From positions 1 to 10,570 of the forward strand of contig JAWZXG010000125.1 of the NCBI GenBank assembly GCA_037178625.1: a stretch of 10,570 bases of DNA, written 5' to 3'. This stretch comes from Skeletonema tropicum. Its lineage: Eukaryota; Bacillariophyta; Thalassiosirophyceae; Thalassiosirales; Thalassiosiraceae. Of the stretch, positions 1 through 5,744 are shown piece by piece. Each line of letters starts with the position of its first letter. The first letter of the stretch is position 1. Below the pieces are notes generated by a model. That model searched no databases. It saw only the letters and a list, made by a program, of their open reading frames with translations, and was not told the DNA's origin. The position numbers were made by a program, and so were the translations under genes.

Positions 1-180
1 GCTGCTGTTAGGAATTGCTACGTTGTTGTTGGGATTGGTTGGAGGAGGAGTGGAGTGTGTGTGTGCTGCTGCTGTTGGATGATTGTTATGTTAGGGATGA
101 GTGGGATGATTGGTAGCCGAGCGTAGTCGATGCCAGATGCCAGTTGATGTTGGGAGAGTTCGTCATTAGCAAGCTTGGAC

Positions 181-192
181 GGTACATGTACC
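181..192. repeat. 12-bp palindrome GGTACATGTACC
   Basis: This perfect palindrome sits directly before the ATGATG of the candidate exon 1 and lies within the start of a minus-strand ATG frame. It is present in every unit, for example at 2095-2106 and 4014-4025. It could be a binding site for a dimeric factor, or may be chance. Confidence 0.6.
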
Positions 193-252
193 ATGATGAG
201 TGATGAGGCTGATAGATGCTTCTGTCTTCAGCGCAGCGTTTGGATCTCACCC
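193..252 (+). other. Candidate first coding exon (20 codons)
   Basis: ATGATG follows ACC, a good eukaryotic start context, directly after the palindrome at 181-192. The frame ATG...ATC TCA CCC ends in phase 0 at a GTAACC donor (253). It joins in phase to CCT at 623 after TTTTAG, giving MMSDEADRCFCLQRSVWISP before PVRLNK and a 234-residue protein. No indel falls in these 60 bp in any unit (copies at 2107-2166, 4026-4085, 5939-5998, 7856-7915 and 9776-9835). A later donor, GTAGTG after TTAAGA, is also phase 0, but a C deletion in unit 1 would break it. GTAACC is only a fair donor, and other first exons are possible. Confidence 0.33.
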
Positions 253-298
253 GTAACCAAGTTCATTGACGGCGCCCATTAAGAGTAGTGTATTTTCA

Positions 299-325
299 TT
301 TGCGAGGGCCCCCGGCCGAGCAGTG
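299..325 (+). repeat. Degenerate direct repeat, left copy
   Basis: TTTGCGAGGGCCCCCGGCCG followed by AGCAGTG recurs at 430-454 as TTTGCGAGGGCTTGCCCGAG followed by CAGTG. The arms TTTGCGAGGGC and CGAGCAGTG are identical and only the middle differs. It lies in putative intron 1 and occurs in all units; unit 6 has two extra C in the GC-rich middle. Confidence 0.75.
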
Positions 326-429
326 TTTATTGTCTTTGGATTAGTACTTACAGCATTAAAGTGGTCGCTTTTTGGATTTTAGACGTGCCAATTGTCATGT
401 TGTTATCACCTGCATTCTACGGTCGTTCT

Positions 430-454
430 TTTGCGAGGGCTTGCCCGAGCAGTG
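430..454 (+). repeat. Degenerate direct repeat, right copy
   Basis: This is the partner of the repeat at 299-325, about 131 bp downstream. It has identical outer arms and a shorter middle (TTGCC in place of the C-rich core), and it is unchanged in every unit. Confidence 0.75.
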
Positions 455-622
455 ATTGTTATTTTGAGAATAATAATAGTACCAATCGATGCAGCTTGAA
501 GAGAGCTTTCTAACGGTGGTCATATTGTTCGATTTCATTATTTTCCATTTGACCTCTGTCTTCAAATTCTGGCTGTAAAGCCGGTTTGCAAGCCGCCGAT
601 CACTTTCTAGACCCGCTTTTAG

Positions 623-1330
623 CCTGTTCGATTGAACAAAACTCATCCAATCACGACCATTATACGCCGAATCGATAGAGCTGCTCAAGAGCTTTCCAAA
701 ACGACACTTGTCGCCTTGATTGGACCGCTAGGAGACAAGATATCAAAAGATATCGTACGGCTCATGGCTCATGGTGCGTGCATCTCGATCTACTGCTCTT
801 GCTTTGATGGCTTTTTGATGCGACACAGCAATTCAGATGCCCGTCTCATTAAATCTACTAACGAAGCGAAGGCAAAGATTCAGCTCTTGGCGTTCATTCA
901 AGACAGTGAAGAAGAGGAAGAGGATGGAATGATGAGTGAAGATGATATGATTACCTTCATGGAGAAGGGAGGATTACGAGGTGTTATGCCGCTTACAATG
1001 GAAACTGCTGGATTCTTGGGCATTGAAGGAATGTATGAAGATGACGATGATGACGTAGACGAAGATTATTACAGTGAATTCTACGGTGATAATGGCTACA
1101 ATGACGATGATTGGAACGGTGGAGATCTGGACGAGGAAGAAGACGCTTCCCTGGAGAACTTTGTCTTTGATGGAGACTTTGAGGCGGAGTACAATCCCAA
1201 TGAATATGAGGCTTTGAGTGAGGAGGAGGAAGCGGAGATGAAGCAGATGAATAGGGAGCAAAGAAGGGCTGCTGAAAAGAAGAGGAAGAAGAGAAAGTTG
1301 CCCTTTAAGGGATTTGGAACGCCCAACTAA
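623..1330 (+). CDS. Acidic protein with basic C-terminal tail, unknown function (copy 1, exons 2-3)
   Basis: I do not recognise this gene. The frame is open from 623 and ends in TAA at 1328-1330. There is no upstream in-frame ATG: a TAG lies at 620-622, and the only early start-like codon is TTG at 632. The TTTTAG before 623 looks like a splice acceptor, so the start is probably in an upstream exon. If the 63-nt segment 774-836 is removed, exons 2-3 give 214 residues. Residues 1-72 are mixed and probably helical. Residues 73-184 are very acidic, with runs SEEEEED (74-80), EDDDDDVDED (118-127), DLDEEED (147-153) and SEEEE (178-182). Residues 185-204 are basic, ending in KKRKKRK (198-204), a classical-looking nuclear localisation signal, followed by LPFKGFGTPN. 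Acidic body plus basic tail suggests a nuclear or nucleolar protein that binds basic partners; that is inference from composition only. There is no signal peptide, convincing membrane segment or catalytic motif. Confidence 0.72.
   Translation, partial: PVRLNKTHPITTIIRRIDRAAQELSKTTLVALIGPLGDKISKDIVRLMAHGACISIYCSCFDGFLMRHSNSDARLIKSTNEAKAKIQLLAFIQDSEEEEEDGMMSEDDMITFMEKGGLRGVMPLTMETAGFLGIEGMYEDDDDDVDEDYYSEFYGDNGYNDDDWNGGDLDEEEDASLENFVFDGDFEAEYNPNEYEALSEEEEAEMKQMNREQRRAAEKKRKKRKLPFKGFGTPN
774..836 (+). other. Putative 63-nt phase-1 intron (intron 2)
   Basis: The segment starts GTGCGT after ATGGCTCATG and ends ATTCAG before ATGCCCGTC. It is 63 nt, a multiple of three, so it can be read through. 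The 21 residues it would encode include four cysteines and aromatic residues, unlike the charged protein around them. Splicing joins CAT-G to AT-GCC, giving MAH-DARLIKS. TTTGATG and TTTTTGATG are possible branch regions. Equivalents are 2697-2759, 4609-4671, 6522-6584, 8440-8503 and 10365-10428; the last two have a 1-bp insertion inside. An alternative phase-0 intron, 755-883 (GTACGG to ATTCAG, containing CTACTAAC), is also in frame. Confidence 0.55.
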
Positions 1331-1516
1331 AACTAGGAATCGTCTTTTGGAATTGCTATACTTGGACTACAATTGAAATTATCGTTCTAAATGGCAAAAA
1401 TCGTCAATATCTTGGCATGCATTGTTCGTATCAAGACGATGAGTGGCGTTTTGGAATCCTATCCTCTCATTGTGCTCTATCGATTGGTGGTGATATTGAG
1501 ACGAAATATCGATCTT

Positions 1517-1544
1517 TCGTCAACTAAATCGACTCAACTAAATC
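1517..1544 (+). repeat. Tandem 13-mer CAACTAAATCGAC x2
   Basis: Two exact copies of CAACTAAATCGAC stand one base apart (period 14) in the 3' flank. The pair is present unchanged in all five complete units. No function is evident. Confidence 0.75.
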
Positions 1545-1576
1545 GACCCCTACTATTAATTTCAATGATGATCGGA

Positions 1577-1582
1577 AATAAA
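1577..1582 (+). promoter_or_regulatory. Possible polyadenylation signal AATAAA
   Basis: AATAAA lies about 247 nt after the TAA of copy 1, inside GGAAATAAAAGGG, and is preserved in every complete unit. It is the best match to a canonical poly(A) signal in the plus-strand 3' flank. Many algae and protists use other signals, so the match may be coincidental. Confidence 0.3.
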
Positions 1583-1667
1583 AGGGTAAAAACGAGACAA
1601 AACCCAACCATTCGAATCGTCGTCTCAAGCTCTATCGATTGACCAACCAGCATCAACAACACGCACC

Positions 1668-1679
1668 ATATGATCATAT
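1668..1679. repeat. 12-bp palindrome ATATGATCATAT
   Basis: This perfect palindrome lies in the spacer downstream of AATAAA and is present in all complete units. It is AT-rich, so chance occurrence is plausible. No associated element is visible. Confidence 0.5.
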
Positions 1680-1750
1680 TATTATTCACAGCTCGTCCTC
1701 GCTGCCGCTCGCACAGTTAGATAGGGTAAGATCCATTTCCTTTTGGTTGA

Positions 1751-1768
1751 CTGCTGCTGCTGCTGCTG
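1751..1768 (+). repeat. (CTG)6 microsatellite
   Basis: Six CTG repeats are followed by TTG. A (CAG)4 tract lies about 80 bp downstream on the same strand (1850-1861), with (GAT)4 at 1891-1902 and (CTG)4 at 1977-1988. CTG and CAG tracts on one strand can pair into a hairpin. The CTG tract length is the same in units 1-5, while neighbouring runs vary by a base. Confidence 0.85.
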
Positions 1769-1849
1769 TTGCACCGCGTTTGAGGCTGCGCTCGGCAAGG
1801 ATGGTTGGTTGTTGTATTTGTATTCATTATCAGTACTCTCCTCCTCCGA

Positions 1850-1861
1850 CAGCAGCAGCAG
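1850..1861 (+). repeat. (CAG)4 microsatellite
   Basis: Four CAG repeats are followed by a mixed GTAGCAGTAG and TTG-rich stretch. In unit 1 an extra T follows (1861-1863), which breaks the minus-strand frame crossing this region. Confidence 0.8.
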
Positions 1862-1913
1862 TTGCCGTAGCAGTAGTTGTTGTTGCTGTTGATGATGATG
1901 ATGAAGAGGGAGT

Positions 1914-3832
1914 GCTGCTGTTAGGAATTGCTACGTTGTTGTTGGGGATTGGTTGGAGGAGGAGTGGAGTGTGTGGCTGCTGCTGCTGTTGGATGATTGT
2001 TATGTTAGGGATGAGTGGGATGATTGGTAGCCGAGCGTAGTCGATGCCAGATGCCAGTTGATGTTGGGAGAGTTCGTCATTAGCAAGCTTGGACGGTACA
2101 TGTACCATGATGAGTGATGAGGCTGATAGATGCTTCTGTCTTCAGCGCAGCGTTTGGATCTCACCCGTAACCAAGTTCATTGACGGCGCCCCATTAAGAG
2201 TAGTGTATTTTCATTTGCGAGGGCCCCCGGCCGAGCAGTGTTTATTGTCTTTGGATTAGTACTTACAGCATTAAAGTGGTCGCTTTTTTGGATTTTAGAC
2301 GTGCCAATTGTCATGTTGTTATCACCTGCATTCTACGGTCGTTCTTTTGCGAGGGCTTGCCCGAGCAGTGATTGTTATTTTGAGAATAATAATAGTACCA
2401 ATCGATGCAGCTTGAAGAGAGCTTTCTAACGGTGGTCATATTGTTCGATTTCATTATTTTCCATTTGACCTCTGTCTTCAAATTCTGGCTGTAAAGCCGG
2501 TTTGCAAGCCGCCGATCACTTTCTAGACCCGCTTTTAGCCTGTTCGATTGAACAAAACTCATCCAATCACGACCATTATACGCCGAATCGATAGAGCTGC
2601 TCAAGAGCTTTCCAAAACGACACTTGTCGCCTTGATTGGACCGCTAGGAGACAAGATATCAAAAGATATCGTACGGCTCATGGCTCATGGCTCATGGTGC
2701 GTGCATCTCGATCTACTGCTCTTGCTTTGATGGCTTTTTGATGCGACACAGCAATTCAGATGCCCGTCTCATTAAATCTACTAACGAAGCGAAGGCAAAG
2801 ATTCAGCTCTTGGCGTTCATTCAAGACAGTGAAGAAGAGGAAGAGGATGGAATGATGAGTGAAGATGATATGATTACCTTCATGGAGAAGGGAGGATTAC
2901 GAGGTGTTATGCCGCTTACAATGGAAACTGCTGGATTCTTGGGCATTGAAGGAATGTATGAAGATGACGATGATGACGTAGACGAAGATTATTACAGTGA
3001 ATTCTACGGTGATAATGGCTACAATGACGATGATTGGAACGGTGGAGATCTGGACGAGGAAGAAGACGCTTCCCTGGAGAACTTTGTCTTTGATGGAGAC
3101 TTTGAGGCGGAGTACAATCCCAATGAATATGAGGCTTTGAGTGAGGAGGAGGAAGCGGAGATGAAGCAGATGAATAGGGAGCAAAGAAGGGCTGCTGAAA
3201 AGAAGAGGAAGAAGAGAAAGTTGCCCTTTAAGGGATTTGGAACGCCCAACTAAAACTAGGAATCGTCTTTTGGAATTGCTATACTTGGACTACAATTGAA
3301 ATTATCGTTCTAAATGGCAAAATCGTCAATATCTTGGCATGCATTGTTCGTATCAAGACGATGAGTGGCGTTTTGGAATCCTATCCTCTCATTGTGCTCT
3401 ATCGATTGGTGGTGATATTGAGACGAAATATCGATCTTTCGTCAACTAAATCGACTCAACTAAATCGACCCCTACTATTAATTTCAATGATGATCGGAAA
3501 TAAAAGGGTAAAAAACGAGACAACCCAACCATTCGAATCGTCGTCTCAAGCTCTATCGATTGACCAACCAGCATCAACAACACGCACCATATGATCATAT
3601 TATTATTCACAGCTCGTCCTCGCTGCCGCTCGCACAGTTAGATAGGGTAAGATCCATTTCCTTTTGGTTGACTGCTGCTGCTGCTGCTGTTGCACCGCGT
3701 TGAGGCTGCGCTCGGCAAGGATGGTTGGTTGTTGTATTTGTATTCATTATCAGTACTCTCCTCCTCCGACAGCAGCAGCAGTGCCGTAGCAGTAGTTGTT
3801 GTTGCTGTTGATGATGATGATGAAGAGGGAGT
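1914..3832 (+). repeat. Tandem repeat unit 2 (1919 bp)
   Basis: This is a direct head-to-tail copy of unit 1. Its distinguishing change is a 7-bp duplication (CTCATGG) at about 2690, beside the proposed donor site of intron 2. The A-run after GGGT near 3500 is one base longer than in units 1 and 3. Confidence 0.95.
2539..3253 (+). pseudogene. Acidic protein gene, copy 2, with 7-bp duplication at the exon 2 edge
   Basis: Exon 3 (2760-3253) is identical to copy 1, and the 63-nt intron (2697-2759) is unchanged. A 7-bp duplication puts a third CTCATGG next to the donor, so exon 2 becomes 158 nt and the frame shifts before the acidic body. Read without splicing, the frame stops at about 2730. Downstream codons remain open to the same TAA. 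The copy is probably broken. It could still be expressed if translation begins at the last ATG before the donor (2687 or 2694), if splicing differs, or if the duplication is a sequencing error. Confidence 0.5.
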
Positions 3833-4027
3833 GCTGCTGTTAGGAATTGCTACGTTGTTGTTGGGGATTGGTTGGAGGAGGAGTGGAGTGTGTGGCTGCT
3901 GCTGCTGTTGGATGATTGTTATGTTAGGGATGAGTGGGATGATTGGTAGCCGAGCGTAGTCGATGCCAGATGCCAGTTGATGTTGGGAGAGTTCGTCATT
4001 AGCAAGCTTGGACGGTACATGTACCAT
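3638..4027 (-). CDS. Low-complexity Ser/Gln/Thr-rich frame, 129 codons, doubtful
   Basis: The frame has an ATG start in a reasonable context (ATCATGG) and a TAA stop. The product begins MVHVPSKLANDELSQHQL and then becomes low-complexity, with Q5, S6, T4, L4 and a further S6 near the end. Those runs are the spacer microsatellites read in frame. It is intact here and at 7468-7857. It is broken by 1-2 bp indels at 1717-2108, 5550-5940 and 9386-9777, and truncated at the window start (1-194). Its ATG overlaps the plus-strand ATGATG of candidate exon 1, so both are unlikely to be real starts. It would be convergent with the acidic gene on its left. I favour spurious. Confidence 0.2.
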   Translation of the reverse strand: MVHVPSKLANDELSQHQLASGIDYARLPIIPLIPNITIIQQQQQPHTPLLLQPIPNNNVAIPNSSTPSSSSSSTATTTTATALLLLSEEESTDNEYKYNNQPSLPSAASTRCNSSSSSSQPKGNGSYPI

Positions 4028-5744
4028 GATGAGTGATGAGGCTGATAGATGCTTCTGTCTTCAGCGCAGCGTTTGGATCTCACCCGTAACCAAGTTCATT
4101 GACGGCGCCCCATTAAGAGTAGTGTATTTTCATTTGCGAGGGCCCCCGGCCGAGCAGTGTTTATTGTCTTTGGATTAGTACTTACAGCATTAAAGTGGTC
4201 GCTTTTTTGGATTTTAGACGTGCCAATTGTCATGTTGTTATCACCTGCATTCTACGGTCGTTCTTTTGCGAGGGCTTGCCCGAGCAGTGATTGTTATTTT
4301 GAGAATAATAATAGTACCAATCGATGCAGCTTGAAGAGAGCTTTCTAACGGTGGTCATATTGTTCGATTTCATTATTTTCCATTTGACCTCTGTCTTCAA
4401 ATTCTGGCTGTAAAGCCGGTTTGCAAGCCGCCGATCACTTTCTAGACCCGCTTTTAGCCTGTTCGATTGAACAAAACTCATCCAATCACGACCATTATAC
4501 GCCGAATCGATAGAGCTGCTCAAGAGCTTTCCAAAACGACACTTGTCGCCTTGATTGGACCGCTAGGAGACAAGATATCAAAAGATATCGTACGGCTCAT
4601 GGCTCATGGTGCGTGCATCTCGATCTACTGCTCTTGCTTTGATGGCTTTTTGATGCGACACAGCAATTCAGATGCCCGTCTCATTAAATCTACTAACGAA
4701 GCGAAGGCAAAGATTCAGCTCTTGGCGTTCATTCAAGACAGTGAAGAAGAGGAAGAGGATGGAATGATGAGTGAAGATGATATGATTACCTTCATGGAGA
4801 AGGGAGGATTACGAGGTGTTATGCCGCTTACAATGGAAACTGCTGGATTCTTGGGCATTGAAGGAATGTATGAAGATGACGATGATGACGTAGACGAAGA
4901 TTATTACAGTGAATTCTACGGTGATAATGGCTACAATGACGATGATTGGAACGGTGGAGATCTGGACGAGGAAGAAGACGCTTCCCTGGAGAACTTTGTC
5001 TTTGATGGAGACTTTGAGGCGGAGTACAATCCCAATGAATATGAGGCTTTGAGTGAGGAGGAGGAAGCGGAGATGAAGCAGATGAATAGGGAGCAAAGAA
5101 GGGCTGCTGAAAAGAAGAGGAAGAAGAGAAAGTTGCCCTTTAAGGGATTTGGAACGCCCAACTAAAAACTAGGAATCGTCTTTTGGAATTGCTATACTTG
5201 GACTACAATTGAAATTATCGTTCTAAATGGCAAAATCGTCAATATCTTGGCATGCATTGTTCGTATCAAGACGATGAGTGGCGTTTTGGAATCCTATCCT
5301 CTCATTGTGCTCTATCGATTGGTGGTGATATTGAGACGAAATATCGATCTTTCGTCAACTAAATCGACTCAACTAAATCGACCCCTACTATTAATTTCAA
5401 TGATGATCGGAAATAAAAGGGTAAAAACGAGACAACCCAACCATTCGAATCGTCGTCTCAAGCTCTATCGATTGACCAACCAGCATCAACAACACGCACC
5501 ATATGATCATATTATTATTCACAGCTCGTCCTCGCTGCCGCTCGCACAGTTAGATAGGGTAAGATCCATTTCCTTTTGGTTGACTGCTGCTGCTGCTGCT
5601 GTTGCACCGCGTTGAGGCTGCGCTCGGCAAGGATGGTTGGTTGTTGTATTTGTATTCATTATCAGTACTCTCCTCCTCCGACAGCAGCAGCAGTGCCGTA
5701 GCAGTAGTTGTTGTTGCTGTTGATGATGATGATGAAGAGGGAGT
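3833..5744 (+). repeat. Tandem repeat unit 3 (1912 bp)
   Basis: This is a direct copy of the same unit. Its only private difference that I see is one extra A directly after the stop codon (5164-5168). The A-run near 5423 is A5, as in unit 1, where units 2, 4 and 5 have A6. The gene and all proposed splice sites are intact, so this unit is a good reference copy. Confidence 0.95.
4458..5165 (+). CDS. Acidic protein with basic C-terminal tail (copy 3, exons 2-3)
   Basis: This copy is identical to copy 1 through both exons. Exon 2 is 4458-4608, the proposed intron 4609-4671 and exon 3 4672-5165, with TAA at 5163-5165. The unit around it shows the fewest private changes, so it is the best reference for the gene model. 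The same doubts apply: no ATG in this frame upstream of the acceptor, and no recognised family. Confidence 0.72.
   Translation, partial: PVRLNKTHPITTIIRRIDRAAQELSKTTLVALIGPLGDKISKDIVRLMAHGACISIYCSCFDGFLMRHSNSDARLIKSTNEAKAKIQLLAFIQDSEEEEEDGMMSEDDMITFMEKGGLRGVMPLTMETAGFLGIEGMYEDDDDDVDEDYYSEFYGDNGYNDDDWNGGDLDEEEDASLENFVFDGDFEAEYNPNEYEALSEEEEAEMKQMNREQRRAAEKKRKKRKLPFKGFGTPN

Larger units (their letters stand above)
253..622 (+). other. Putative intron 1 / gene-upstream region
   Basis: About 370 nt lie between the candidate exon 1 and exon 2. The stretch ends CGCTTTTAG and has another acceptor-like site, ACTTTCTAG, just before. Short frames here on either strand start only at GTG or TTG, or are interrupted in some units, so I call none. 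It holds a degenerate direct repeat (299-325 and 430-454). Indels in this interval occur in units 1, 5 and 6, which fits non-coding sequence. Equivalent regions are 2167-2538, 4086-4457, 5999-6370, 7916-8288 and 9836-10209. Confidence 0.4.
1..1913 (+). repeat. Tandem repeat unit 1 (1913 bp)
   Basis: The unit is phased arbitrarily to the first base of the window, because the same sequence restarts at 1914. Compared with the majority of units it shows: one G fewer at 31-33; a TG/CTG microsatellite rearrangement at about 55-79; one C fewer near 275-277; one T fewer at 369-373; an A5 run near 1395; changed A-run lengths near 1588-1602; and an extra T at 1779-1781 and at 1861-1863. None of these falls in the proposed exons. 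It is the most divergent full unit, which could be real or could reflect poorer consensus near an edge. Confidence 0.95.
1331..2106 (+). other. Spacer: 3' flank plus microsatellite-rich upstream region
   Basis: This is the non-coding interval between one gene copy and the next ATGATG. The first half is the 3' flank, with the tandem 13-mer and AATAAA. The second half (from about 1750) is dominated by CTG, CAG, TTG, GAT and GGA tracts. A plus-strand frame beginning at the ATG at 1440 runs about 50 codons in every unit and then changes length at the A-run near 1588, so I do not call it. Equivalent spacers are 3254-4025, 5166-5938, 7079-7855 and 8998-9775. The promoter of the next gene copy presumably lies in the right-hand part, but I see no clear TATA element. 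Confidence 0.6.

Noticed and set aside
632..634. TTG at 632 as a bacterial-type start codon
   Set aside because: There is no ribosome binding site, and the surroundings (small introns, AATAAA, trinucleotide tracts) look eukaryotic, so an upstream exon is more likely.
395..688. 97-codon minus-strand frame repeated in most units
   Set aside because: It starts at TTG, overlaps exon 2 antisense, is shortened in unit 5 by one C, and has no recognisable content.
739..754. GATATC-AAAA-GATATC as a regulatory hairpin
   Set aside because: It lies inside exon 2 and is explained by coding sequence (KISKDI); the 6-bp arms are weak.
974..1326. Minus-strand frames of 95 and 76 codons opposite the acidic body
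   Set aside because: They are antisense shadows of the Asp/Glu-rich coding sequence; their Ile/Val/Phe- and Ser-rich runs are just its complement.
1391..1642. Plus-strand frames of 75-122 codons in the 3' flank
   Set aside because: Start and length change between units with the A-runs near 1395 and 1588-1602. The location just after the stop fits a 3' untranslated region.
2238..2429. 63-codon plus-strand frame with a hydrophobic start
   Set aside because: It starts at GTG, is lost in unit 1 by one T deletion, and lies in the putative intron 1. An internal ATG gives only a short frame, and none of its donor-like sites matches the phase of exon 2.
3690..3959. 89-codon plus-strand frame rich in Val, Leu, Gly and Cys
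   Set aside because: It begins at TTG and is simply the microsatellite cluster read on the plus strand; it changes in units 1, 3/4 and 5/6.
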